DNA of 58,502 nucleotides, taken from positions 1 to 58,502 of the forward strand of contig SXKJ01000354.1 in NCBI GenBank assembly GCA_005778115.1, in the 5' to 3' direction. Below, piece by piece: positions 1 through 8,846 of this stretch (positions are counted from its first letter, which is position 1; each line of letters begins with the position of its first letter). Below the pieces are notes generated by a model. That model had not been told where the DNA came from. It saw only the letters and a list, made by a program, of their open reading frames with translations, and did not search any database. Origin of the DNA: Planctomyces sp. Lineage in GTDB: Bacteria; Planctomycetota; Planctomycetia; Planctomycetales; Planctomycetaceae. The translations under genes and the position numbers were made by a program.

Positions 1-1
1 G

Positions 2-3000
2 CTTAAGAATCGCGCGGTCGAAGAAACGGCGAAAGCTAAGCAAGACACAGAGAAAGCCGAAGCCGATCTTCTGGTTGCTGAGGCCGCTAAGAAACAGGCC
101 GATTTATTACGCGTAGCTGCGGACAAACTGAAAGTTGAGGCTGTAAAAGCATCGGCGGAAGCCACCAGCGCCAAGGAGATTGCAAAGCAAGAAGCGGCCG
201 ATGCCCTCGTTGCGAAAGGCCAAGCCATCGTTGCAAAGGATGCGGCGGAAGTTGCCAAGAAACAGGCGGTTGTCGCCAAAGAAGAGGCGGTTGTCGCCAA
301 AGAAGAGGCTGAAAAGCTCACCGTCGCCGCCGACATGAAAAGAATTGAAGCGGACAAGAAGGCCGCCGAGGCGAAGCTGGCCGAAGAGAAAGCGGCAGAG
401 AACGAAAGGAAGGCGGCGTATAAGGCTGGTTTGGCGGACGCGAGTCGCGTCATTTATGAAGGGAACTACGAAGGCGCACGCGAGAAGCTGGATCAGCTCA
501 AAGTGAAATTCGGCAAGCTCTGTGGCCCGGAATGGGATCTCCTGAAGAAGACCGCCTCGGCTCCTCAAGCGGTTTCATTAAAGAGGCCGGTCGAGTCCAT
601 CGGTATCAGCGGTGACGGAAAAAGGCTGGTCGCCGGCTACGGTGACCGTGATGGAAGCATTGTGATCTGGCCAATCAACGTGGATGGCAAGATTCTCGAT
701 GACCAGCCGATTCGCAACCTGAAACTCGGTTCGAAGCTGCATGCCGTTGCGATGTCTCCCGACGGCAACAGTGTGGCTGCGGCAGGCGAGAAAGGGCTCA
801 TCCGTGTTTGGCCTCTGCGGGCTCCTGAAAATCAGCCGCCGATCAGCCTCGAAGGGCACGAGCAACCGGTCTACTCGCTGAAGTTTTCCAGAGATGGCAA
901 ACGCATCGCTTCTGGAAGCGACGATCGGACGGTTCGTTTGTGGTCGGTGGAAGAGGGGCGTCAACTCGCCGCCAGCGAAAAAATGCTCTACGCCGTCAAG
1001 TGCGTGGATTGGTCACGTCAAGGCGATTGGTTGGTCGCAGGCACGTCGGCCAAGGAAGAAATCAGCGGCGTGGCTTACTCATGGAAAGTCGTGGAGACGA
1101 ACAACGACCAATTGTCGCTCATTCCCATTCGCCAGTTCCAAGTGGTCCCCGGCGGGAGCGAAACACAGTCCGCTGAGAACGAGAAGAAGATCGTTCAGAA
1201 TAGCGGAGTGGTCGCCATCGCGTTGACCGCCGATGGCGACTTCGCTGTCAGCAACGGTCCAGCGGCGGAGTTGCATTTCTGGCAAGTCAATCCCCCAACC
1301 AAGGAACCGCAGCAGGGGACCAAGGGACCGAGTAAAAAATTTCCGTTGAAGATCAATCAATTGGGGACCATCAAGTTGGGTGAACATTCCAGCCGTGTCG
1401 AGCGCGTACGGTCGGTCGCGTTCACGGACGATGGCTCGCGACTGCTGGTGGCCGGTGACGGTGGAACGATCTCAATCTGGGACCGTAACGAGGGTAATGA
1501 CAAAACAGAGCCGCCTTACAAGAAGCGCAAATACGTGATCTATGGCCACGGCGGCTCCGTTCGTGGTTGCCTGCCGCTGCCGAAGTCTCCGGATCTGATC
1601 ATCATCTCCGGCAGCTACGACCAGAACGTGCATAGCTTGGATGTGAAGAAGTACCGCGAGACTCGCGAGTCGTTCGAGACCCCTCGAAAAGAATCCGCCG
1701 GGCGTGACGCGGTCCAACCGGCGGACTCGGACGTGAGCGTCCTCGACAACACAAACCAATCAGAAAGTTCGACTTGCGGCTTCGACAGCCTGACAGATCC
1801 AGACCGCTCCGAATATGTGTTGGCGAGCGACCCACAATCGGAACAGGACTCATCCCAGAAAGCTTCCGCACCTCAGAAGCCGGCGGCTGTCCTTCATGAG
1901 GCACGCACCGCCGTGCGGTTCAATGCCAAGAATGAAGGTCTTGGCCATCGCGATTCGGTCCTTTCGGCGGTCTTTAGCCGAGATGGAAAGCGTGTTATCT
2001 CAACATCTCGCGATCAAACGGCGCGGGCCTGGAACAGTGAGACCGGCTCCGCGATCAACACCGTGACGGGAAAGCCAACAGTCTTTGTTGACGATGACGA
2101 CAATGTTTTCCAAGAGGGGCACGGCCTCGATCTGTTCGTCATGCGTTATTTTCCCGATGGCAAAAAGCTGCTGACCAGCGGCTTCGACGGCGAGACGCGG
2201 ATTTGGGATTCCTCGATCAACGCGGAGGAATCGTTCGGTCGTGAATTGGCGACGCTCCCCTTTACCAGCATGTACGGCGTCGTGGAGATTTCGCGTGACG
2301 GTCAGTGGATCCTGACCGCCGGCCGAGAAAGATCCGGTTCCCGTGAAAAAAACGCGGGCCAAGAAATTATCGCTGGCCGAGAGTACGAGGCGCAGGCGCA
2401 GCTTTGGAAGGCTGCGGACGTTCTCACGAGCCGTCGGCCAAAGCCGGAATTGAAGCTCGACAAAGTGCATCGCTTTCGCGTGACGACTGTCGCGATCTCG
2501 CCCGATAACTCTCGACTGCTCACCGGAGATCGCGAAGGCCGGACCGTGCTGTGGGACGCGAAAACCGGCAAAGTCGTCGGCCTACCACGCAACTTGCACA
2601 GCGGCGAAGTGGTCAAGTCGGTGTTTCTGGGCAAGGACGGCTCGCGTCTCTTGACCGCCGGCGTCGATCGCCGCGTCGTGCTCTGGAACGTCGTTAAGGC
2701 CGACACTGAGTTTGTGCTTGAAAAGATCCGCCAGTTCGACCAAGACGGGATGGTCGTCAACCTCGAAGTCAGTCCGCTGGAAGATCGCTTCATCAGCGTG
2801 ATTCGTCTTGGTGGTAAGAGGACCAAGAACGACGACCCCAAGGAGGCGAGTACAAAGGTCTCGCTGTGGAACCTCGAATCCGGTCAAGAACAAGTCATCA
2901 AGGTCTCTTCCCGCGACGGCAAAGCTCGAACCAACGGCGAACGCGAACGTGATCGCCCTCCCTTTCCGGCATGGGCAGCCAACGGTGCCGAGGCGGTCAT

Positions 3001-4174
3001 TACGACCTCCGAAGGCATCACGATGAATGGCACCACGAAGTCGGAAGGCACCGTTCACTTTTATGACTCCAACAAGAACGAGATCACGCAATCGTTGCGT
3101 GTCGACAACGACGGCGGAGTTGACGGCGCTAATTACCGAGCCGAACCTTTCGCCGCCATTTTGCGTCCCGATGAACCAAAGCCGCTGCACCTACTCACGC
3201 AGACACACAGGGCCGCGTATTTGTGGCAGTTGGCAAGCGAAAAAAACCTCGTCAGCTTTCGTCCCCAAGGTCCGGTCTTCTCGGCGGGCTATTCTTCCGA
3301 TGGCCGCTTTGTCGTGACCGGTGGGCGATCGGTCCGCATCTTCGACGCCGACGAAAGTAAGATCACCTACGGTCGGCTGCTTCACAAAGTCGAGTACCCG
3401 CATGACGGTGTGGTCTCCAGCGTCGAATTCTCTCCGGCAGAGAAGTCGTTTCGCTTCCTGACCACCAGTTACGATGGAACGGCGAAGATTTGGGAATGGC
3501 TCCCGCGTGATCCCAAGAATCCAAAGACTCCCGAAGTCGCTCGATTGGCTCACACTCTGTCCGGCCACGATGGCCCAGTCCGCTTTGGTACTTGGTCTGC
3601 GGACGGCAAACGCGTACTGACGGTCGGCCACGACGCGCGGGCACGCGTGTGGGAATTCCCTTCCAGCGAAGAAGAACCCAGGGCGACCATCCTCGAATTA
3701 CCAATGAATCCGACTCAAGAAAAACCAGGCGTGGCGATCCAGGACGTCGATCAATTCTGTGGTGGGTTCTCGTGGGATGGACAATTCGTCGCGGTGGGCG
3801 GCCGAGACGCCGAGACCGACGAAAGCATCGGTTGGATTTGGAACCTCACGCCAGCCCGCGGCAAGAATCCAGAGTTGCACGCAACCATTCGCGGACATGG
3901 TTTGGGAGGCGTCAACTCGGTGGCATTTCTGCCCAACGACGACCGCCTGCTGACCGGCGGCGCTGACGGCACCGCCCGGCTGTGGGATTGGCAGAAGAGC
4001 GCGGTGGACGCCAACAACGGCAAGGTCGCCGAAGCCGACTTCCTGATCTCGCTGGTCCGCCCCAACAAACAGTCAACCACACATCGCGGTCCCGTGACCT
4101 CCGTGCGAGTGACCAAGGACGGCAACATCGTGACCGCCAGCGCTGACGGCACCGTCTTGATCTGGCCCAAGTAG
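2..4174 (+). CDS. WD40-repeat protein with long N-terminal coiled coil (5' end outside window)
   Basis: The reading frame is open from the first bases of the window, so the gene starts upstream and is partial. The first 140 or so visible residues are Ala/Lys/Glu-rich and should form a coiled coil; two identical VVAKEEA heptads are encoded by a 21-nt tandem duplication at 269-310. The rest is a run of WD40 units with recognisable ends such as DDRTVRLW, DQTARAW, DGETRIW, DGTAKIW, DGTARLW and the terminal DGTVLIWPK, enough for two or more beta-propellers. WD40 propellers are protein-interaction scaffolds. In planctomycetes such propellers are often fused to Ser/Thr kinases or to secreted N-terminal regions; the upstream part cannot be seen, so neither can be tested here. 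No enzymatic motif is visible. An internal ATG at 335 is a possible but unlikely start because the coiled coil continues upstream of it. Confidence 0.9.
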   Translation, partial: LKNRAVEETAKAKQDTEKAEADLLVAEAAKKQADLLRVAADKLKVEAVKASAEATSAKEIAKQEAADALVAKGQAIVAKDAAEVAKKQAVVAKEEAVVAKEEAEKLTVAADMKRIEADKKAAEAKLAEEKAAENERKAAYKAGLADASRVIYEGNYEGAREKLDQLKVKFGKLCGPEWDLLKKTASAPQAVSLKRPVESIGISGDGKRLVAGYGDRDGSIVIWPINVDGKILDDQPIRNLKLGSKLHAVAMSPDGNSVAAAGEKGLIRVWPLRAPENQPPISLEGHEQPVYSLKFSRDGKRIASGSDDRTVRLWSVEEGRQLAASEKMLYAVKCVDWSRQGDWLVAGTSAKEEISGVAYSWKVVETNNDQLSLIPIRQFQVVPGGSETQSAENEKKIVQNSGVVAIALTADGDFAVSNGPAAELHFWQVNPPTKEPQQGTKGPSKKFPLKINQLGTIKLGEHSSRVERVRSVAFTDDGSRLLVAGDGGTISIWDRNEGNDKTEPPYKKRKYVIYGHGGSVRGCLPLPKSPDLIIISGSYDQNVHSLDVKKYRETRESFETPRKESAGRDAVQPADSDVSVLDNTNQSESSTCGFDSLTDPDRSEYVLASDPQSEQDSSQKASAPQKPAAVLHEARTAVRFNAKNEGLGHRDSVLSAVFSRDGKRVISTSRDQTARAWNSETGSAINTVTGKPTVFVDDDDNVFQEGHGLDLFVMRYFPDGKKLLTSGFDGETRIWDSSINAEESFGRELATLPFTSMYGVVEISRDGQWILTAGRERSGSREKNAGQEIIAGREYEAQAQLWKAADVLTSRRPKPELKLDKVHRFRVTTVAISPDNSRLLTGDREGRTVLWDAKTGKVVGLPRNLHSGEVVKSVFLGKDGSRLLTAGVDRRVVLWNVVKADTEFVLEKIRQFDQDGMVVNLEVSPLEDRFISVIRLGGKRTKNDDPKEASTKVSLWNLESGQEQVIKVSSRDGKARTNGERERDRPPFPAWAANGAEAVITTSEGITMNGTTKSEGTVHFYDSNKNEITQSLRVDNDGGVDGANYRAEPFAAILRPDEPKPLHLLTQTHRAAYLWQLASEKNLVSFRPQGPVFSAGYSSDGRFVVTGGRSVRIFDADESKITYGRLLHKVEYPHDGVVSSVEFSPAEKSFRFLTTSYDGTAKIWEWLPRDPKNPKTPEVARLAHTLSGHDGPVRFGTWSADGKRVLTVGHDARARVWEFPSSEEEPRATILELPMNPTQEKPGVAIQDVDQFCGGFSWDGQFVAVGGRDAETDESIGWIWNLTPARGKNPELHATIRGHGLGGVNSVAFLPNDDRLLTGGADGTARLWDWQKSAVDANNGKVAEADFLISLVRPNKQSTTHRGPVTSVRVTKDGNIVTASADGTVLIWPK

Positions 4175-4235
4175 CGTTCCTTGCGCCGCACACACGTAAT
4201 GTGATCGAGTGACCGACTTCCTCGGCGACTCTCCG

Positions 4236-4796
4236 CTACTTCTTGACCTTCGGACCGACCAGCTCGACGAAGTTCTGATCCGGGTCGCGATACACACCCA
4301 GAAAGTTTCCATTGGGAAGCTCTTGCAGCCCCTTGCTCAACGGCATGCTGCCGTAGGCGATCATGCGCAGATTCGCGGCGGCGATGTCTTTCACGGCGAT
4401 CGTCGTGTACCGCATCCCCAGCGTCGAATGAATGAATCCCTGCTCGGCCTTCTTGCCGGGTGCTTTCTTGAACTGCATCAGCTTCAGCTTGGTGACTTTG
4501 TCTCCCTTGCCGAGCGTCAGCACATGCACGTGAAACGGCTGATTGTCGGTGAGCCCAACGTCTCCCCCAAGTCCTTCTGGCACATCAAAGCCATCCAGTT
4601 CCGTCATCCCCACCGCTTGCGTGTAGAAGTCCAGCGAGCGTTCCACGTCGGAACAGACAATGCCGATGTCGATCGTCGTGCTTGCAAAGTCTCCTGGCTT
4701 GCTGATCGCCTTGTCTTTCGCCCCGGCCAGAACGAACAAGCCTGCTCCCAAAACAACCACACACATAACAGCCTTGAGCGAGGGAAACTGATTCAT
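4236..4796 (-). CDS. secreted VOC-fold (glyoxalase/dioxygenase-like) protein
   Basis: The protein is 186 residues. It begins with a hydrophobic signal-like segment (residues about 8-26) followed by one vicinal-oxygen-chelate module: DIGIVCSDVERSLDFYTQAV near the start and NFVELVGP near the end are the classic beta-alpha-beta edges of glyoxalase-family domains. VOC proteins bind a metal and act on varied small substrates, and the substrate is unknown here. The start at 4796 is preferred because AGGAG lies eight bases upstream and a signal peptide follows directly; a longer reading to 4907 has no such support. It is the last gene of a minus-strand group after the DUF1501 gene, with a 111-bp gap. 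Export of a VOC protein is unusual outside planctomycetes. Confidence 0.8.
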   Translation of the reverse strand: MNQFPSLKAVMCVVVLGAGLFVLAGAKDKAISKPGDFASTTIDIGIVCSDVERSLDFYTQAVGMTELDGFDVPEGLGGDVGLTDNQPFHVHVLTLGKGDKVTKLKLMQFKKAPGKKAEQGFIHSTLGMRYTTIAVKDIAAANLRMIAYGSMPLSKGLQELPNGNFLGVYRDPDQNFVELVGPKVKK

Positions 4797-4907
4797 GTCG
4801 AAAACTCCTGATCCTGAGTGCCTGAGGTCACATTCCACGCCACCCACGGTACGAACAACATCGCCGACTGGCCAGCCAACCCGCCGTTGAGTGCCTTGGT
4901 ATGACAA

Positions 4908-6365
4908 TCAGGCCAGCACACCTTTCACGACTTCGCCGTGAATATCTGTCAAACGAAAATCTCGACCTTGATAGCGAGCCGTCAGCCGCGTGTGCTCGAT
5001 CCCCAGAAGGTGCAGGATCGTCGCGTTGAGATCATGCACATGGACCGGATCGCGGACGATGTTGTAGCAGTAGTCGTCGGTCTCTCCGTAGGTCGTGCCG
5101 GTCTTCACGCCTGCCCCGGCCAGAAGCACGGTGAAGCAGCGCGGGTGATGATCGCGGCCGTAGTTGTCAGCGGAGATGCCCCCCTGCGAATAAATCGTGC
5201 GGCCGAACTCGCCACCCCAGACGATCAGCGTATCCTTCAACAGGTCGCGCTGCTTGAGGTCTTTGATCAACGCGGCGGTCGCCTGATCGGTGTCTTTGCA
5301 TTGCCCACGAATCGCCGCCGGCAAGCCGCCGTGATGATCCCAGCCCATGTGGAAGAGTTGCACGAAGCGCACGTCTCGCTCGGCGAGTCGTCGTGCCAGC
5401 AAGCAATTCGCTGCATAGCTTCCGGGACGTTTGACGTCGGGGCCGTAGCTGTCGAGGACATGCTGAGGCTCTTTCGACAGGTCGAGCAACTCCGGCACGC
5501 TGGTCTGCATCCGAAACGCCATCTCGTACTGCGCGATTCGCGTTTGAATCTCCGGATCGCCCACTTGCTCGAAGTGCTTTTGATTGAGCTTGGCCAACCG
5601 GTCGAGCGTCCCACGCCGCGCAGCCGCATCCACTCCCGGAGGATTCGACAAGTACAGCACCGCGTCCCCTTTGTTGCGAAACTTCACCCCTTGATGCTTC
5701 GACGGCAAGAACCCCGCGCCCCACAGCCGGTCGTAGAGCGGTTGATCATCCGGCCGCCCGCTGCCGAAGCTCGTGAGCACGACATACGCAGGCAGGTCTT
5801 GGTTCTCGCTGCCGAGTCCGTAACTCAGCCACGACCCAATGCTCGGTCGCCCGGCCAACTGCGAACCGGTCTGCGAAAACGTGATTGCCGGATCGTGATT
5901 GATCGCCTCGGTGTTCACCGAGCGAATCATGCAGAACTCATCCGCGATGCTCGACATCTGCGGCACGAGATCGCTCATCCACATCCCGCTCTGCCCGTGC
6001 TGAGCAAACTTGAAGATCGTCGGCGCAACCGGGAACTTCGCTTGTCCCGACGTCATCGTCGTCAACCGCTGCCCCTGCCGAATCGAATTCGGCAAGTCTT
6101 CGCCGCGCCGTTTCTCCAACTCCGGCTTTGGATCAAACAGGTCCATCTGCGAAGGCGCGCCAGATTGAAACAGGTAAATGATCCGCTTCGCCTTCGGAGC
6201 GAAGTTCGGAAACCCCGGTAGTGCGGCGTGGGCTTTCGCTTCCTCGGCCATCGTGCTGCTGTTCAACAACGTCGCCAACGCTGCTGTACCGATCGAAGTG
6301 GCTGATTGCCTCAAGAGAGCGCGACGGTTCAAGGCGTCTTGAACCGTGAGTGGTGCTTGATTCAT
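4908..6365 (-). CDS. DUF1501 secreted protein
   Basis: The protein is 485 residues and belongs to DUF1501, a planctomycete-expanded family related to the alkaline phosphatase/sulfatase superfamily. The N-terminus carries a twin-arginine-like NRRALLRQ motif and a hydrophobic stretch, suggesting Tat export. The body shows the family landmarks KRIIYLFQSGAPSQMDLFDP, RLAERDVRFVQLFH, VWGGEFGRT and a DHH near the C-terminus. The start at 6365 is chosen because GGAG lies eight bases upstream. It follows the G8-domain gene and the PSD1-type gene on the same strand; PSD1 and DUF1501 genes are habitually paired in planctomycetes, although their joint biochemical function is not established. Here the pair is interrupted by the G8 gene. 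Confidence 0.93.
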   Translation of the reverse strand: MNQAPLTVQDALNRRALLRQSATSIGTAALATLLNSSTMAEEAKAHAALPGFPNFAPKAKRIIYLFQSGAPSQMDLFDPKPELEKRRGEDLPNSIRQGQRLTTMTSGQAKFPVAPTIFKFAQHGQSGMWMSDLVPQMSSIADEFCMIRSVNTEAINHDPAITFSQTGSQLAGRPSIGSWLSYGLGSENQDLPAYVVLTSFGSGRPDDQPLYDRLWGAGFLPSKHQGVKFRNKGDAVLYLSNPPGVDAAARRGTLDRLAKLNQKHFEQVGDPEIQTRIAQYEMAFRMQTSVPELLDLSKEPQHVLDSYGPDVKRPGSYAANCLLARRLAERDVRFVQLFHMGWDHHGGLPAAIRGQCKDTDQATAALIKDLKQRDLLKDTLIVWGGEFGRTIYSQGGISADNYGRDHHPRCFTVLLAGAGVKTGTTYGETDDYCYNIVRDPVHVHDLNATILHLLGIEHTRLTARYQGRDFRLTDIHGEVVKGVLA

Positions 6366-6390
6366 CGATTTCACTCCAGGAAAGACGGAC

Positions 6391-6474
6391 TCACGCAGAG
6401 GCACGGAGCTCGCAGAGAGAATGCGAGGAAATCGATCTCGGTATTTCCTCTGCGAGCCCTGCGCCCCTGCGTGA
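6391..6474. repeat. inverted repeat between G8 and DUF1501 genes
   Basis: Imperfect 27-bp arms at 6391-6417 and 6448-6474 share the ends TCACGCAG and CTCGCAGAG and enclose about 30 bp. It sits in the 118-bp gap between two minus-strand genes and could fold into a hairpin in the transcript. Confidence 0.7.
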
Positions 6475-6483
6475 ACCTTGCTT

Positions 6484-8808
6484 TCACTTTATTTTCCAAA
6501 TGTGAGGAACCTTCTCCGAATTGCCTGTCGAATCGGATGCTGATGCCGTCAGCTCAGTCAGCTCCGGTCCAGCCAGGATAACTTCCCATTCCGCAAAGTT
6601 GTCTCGCACTGCGCGAGCCGCCACGCCGTTGACAGTGACTTGTTTGATCTCACCGTTGTCCTCTGCCCACCCGCGAATCAGCCACCCGTCAGACTTGCGA
6701 GTGACCGATGTGATGACCGTCGAAGGCGGCAAATCATCGACCGGGTCGAGCAGATTCGGGAACGGGATGTCGCGGACCTCGGTGACTCGCGATTCGTCGC
6801 CGGTCAGCGGTGATTCGGATTTGTAGACGGCTGGCTCGGTCTTCACTTCGCCGGACTTAGCGCTGACGACTCGTGCGTGGCGGCCGGAGCCGTAGAAGTC
6901 GTGCAGGATGACCGGGACGCTGGTGGGCGTCTTCGGATTCGGTCGCGGGCCGCCGCCGAGGTTCACCAAGGCTCGGCGGTTATTGTCTTGGCGGTTGATG
7001 ACCTGCACGTTGCGGATGTGTGTCTCGGCCGAGCCCGTGGGGTTGTGGTCGGTGATCTGGATCAACGGCATCCCGCTCTGGCGATGGCCGGAGAACGTCA
7101 GGCCGTCCACGGTCAGTGAACCGTGTTGAATGCTGTCGTCGTCGTGGCCGCGATTGAATGGCTCGGCATCGCCGTGCTTGGGCGACTGTGTGATCGACAT
7201 GTTCCGATAAACGTGGCGATCGTAATTCGGGTGATAGACGCCGTAGATCGAGTTGTAGATCGTCATCCCTTCGACCAGCACGCACGGAGCCTGCACTCGG
7301 AAGGCGTAATGGATCTCCCAAATTTTCGTGTTTCGCAGCACGAACGGATGCTTGGCGTCCGGGCCGACGCGGTTCACGCCTTGACCAAGATTGACGCCAT
7401 ACAAACCGTCGCAGTGAGCTTCGTTGTCCTCGAACCGCACGAACGGCAGCGTGCGGATGTCGGTCGGTTTCTCCGAGCCATCGGGTTGCTGCACCGGCAG
7501 TGTCAGCTTGAGGGCGCTCGTTTCGGTCGCTTCAAAGAAATAGCCATAGTGATGGTTCTCGCACGAGACATTCCGCGTGAACGTGTTGAGGCTGTTGGCC
7601 CACCAGAAACCGGCTCCGTCGTTTTGATCGAACGGCAGCACCTGCTTGGGGAGCTTCTTGCCGTCCATCGCCTGCACGGCGAGGTTGCGGTCGAGAATGT
7701 TCTGCACCTCGGTCCCATCTTCGAGGAAGAACCCGTGGCCGATGCTGCGGTAACCGACACAGTCACGAACGACGAGATAATTCGTCCCGTGAATCGTCAG
7801 CCAGCGATTGTGGCTGTTGTGAATCGACGCCCCGATGACCGAACTGCCGCGCATCGTGTTGCCGACCAAATGAAAATGCAGCGAGTATCGGCCGAGCGTG
7901 TCTTTCTTGCCGAGATGCCGGAACTCGGCGTAGCTGATCGAGCCGGCCGAACCGCGGTGATACATCGTGTGACCTCTGACCCCTTCCGGCTGAGCCGACT
8001 CAACGGTCACATTGCGACTGAGGTTCGCGACCTCACCTCGGAAGTCCCCTTCGCCAAGATGCTCTCGTTTCAGCGGTTCATTCAGCATCAACTTCGCGCC
8101 ATCCATCGCCGTAACGGTCCGCTCTTCTGTTTCGAGCAGATCGGTTCCGCCGCCATTGTCACGACCAAGATGCGTGGCCGTGACGATGACTCGATCCCCG
8201 ATTCGCCAGCCGGTCACCGATTCCGACAGCGTGACGGCGGCGTCTCCCTTCTTCGACGTCGCACCGAGCTTCACCCACGTCCGGCTGAGCGGTGCGCCAT
8301 GAAACTCCATCCGCCCGCCGCAGCAGACGATCGCCGGGCACGACTGCTTGTCTTGTCCTTCAAACGGCACGAGCCGAATCAGCGCCGTGTGCTTCGCATC
8401 AATCGGCTTCTCCGGCGTGCCGACCAACAAGGCTGGCCGCACCGCCCCGGCGGGCAAGTCTTCGATGTGAGCGTCGCAATCAAAGCCTCCTTCCGTCGGC
8501 TCATCCCCGGCTTCGATCTTCAGCACGCCGACATCCAGCCGTGTGTCCTTGTCTGCCGCGAACGTCAGCGTCCCCGCGACGTACACCGCGCGGATTGGCG
8601 TCTCGGATTTCACGTCGTACACGACCACATGACCCGGTCGCACATGCACGCGAGCACCGGCTTCCGGAACTTTGCCACCCACCCACGTCGCGGCGGACGA
8701 CCACGGCCCGCTCGCAGCCGACTGAGTCCACGGGGTCTCCGCCGCATTCGCCGAAGTTCCAACCACAAGCAACATGACAACCAGCATCAGGCTAGGGACC
8801 AGTTTCAT
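6484..8808 (-). CDS. secreted G8-domain / parallel beta-helix protein
   Basis: The mature part starts after a signal peptide (residues about 1-22 ending ANA). An N-terminal G8-type domain is recognisable from SGPWSSAATWVGGKVPEAGA and the following beta-rich stretch with VHVRPGHVVVYD; the same module occurs in eukaryotic CEMIP/TMEM2 proteins linked to hyaluronan breakdown. The middle and C-terminal regions contain repeated short strands with N/H-rich turns (SIHNSHNRWLTIHGTN, NLAVQAMDGKKL), typical of right-handed beta-helix carbohydrate-active or surface proteins. I infer a polysaccharide-related extracellular role. Start choice is uncertain. ATG at 8808 gives a clean signal peptide, while ATG at 8850 overlaps the upstream stop as ATGA and would add 14 residues. 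Neither has a strong ribosome site. It lies between the PSD1 and DUF1501 genes. Confidence 0.85.
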   Translation of the reverse strand: MKLVPSLMLVVMLLVVGTSANAAETPWTQSAASGPWSSAATWVGGKVPEAGARVHVRPGHVVVYDVKSETPIRAVYVAGTLTFAADKDTRLDVGVLKIEAGDEPTEGGFDCDAHIEDLPAGAVRPALLVGTPEKPIDAKHTALIRLVPFEGQDKQSCPAIVCCGGRMEFHGAPLSRTWVKLGATSKKGDAAVTLSESVTGWRIGDRVIVTATHLGRDNGGGTDLLETEERTVTAMDGAKLMLNEPLKREHLGEGDFRGEVANLSRNVTVESAQPEGVRGHTMYHRGSAGSISYAEFRHLGKKDTLGRYSLHFHLVGNTMRGSSVIGASIHNSHNRWLTIHGTNYLVVRDCVGYRSIGHGFFLEDGTEVQNILDRNLAVQAMDGKKLPKQVLPFDQNDGAGFWWANSLNTFTRNVSCENHHYGYFFEATETSALKLTLPVQQPDGSEKPTDIRTLPFVRFEDNEAHCDGLYGVNLGQGVNRVGPDAKHPFVLRNTKIWEIHYAFRVQAPCVLVEGMTIYNSIYGVYHPNYDRHVYRNMSITQSPKHGDAEPFNRGHDDDSIQHGSLTVDGLTFSGHRQSGMPLIQITDHNPTGSAETHIRNVQVINRQDNNRRALVNLGGGPRPNPKTPTSVPVILHDFYGSGRHARVVSAKSGEVKTEPAVYKSESPLTGDESRVTEVRDIPFPNLLDPVDDLPPSTVITSVTRKSDGWLIRGWAEDNGEIKQVTVNGVAARAVRDNFAEWEVILAGPELTELTASASDSTGNSEKVPHIWKIK

Positions 8809-8846
8809 GGCAAACTCGCTTTCATAAGTTGGGTCTCGCGAAGGAA

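Noticed and set aside
4938-6221. 427-residue open frame antisense to DUF1501
   Set aside because: Shadow of a well-supported DUF1501 gene, with an Arg/His/Gln-rich composition typical of antisense translation.
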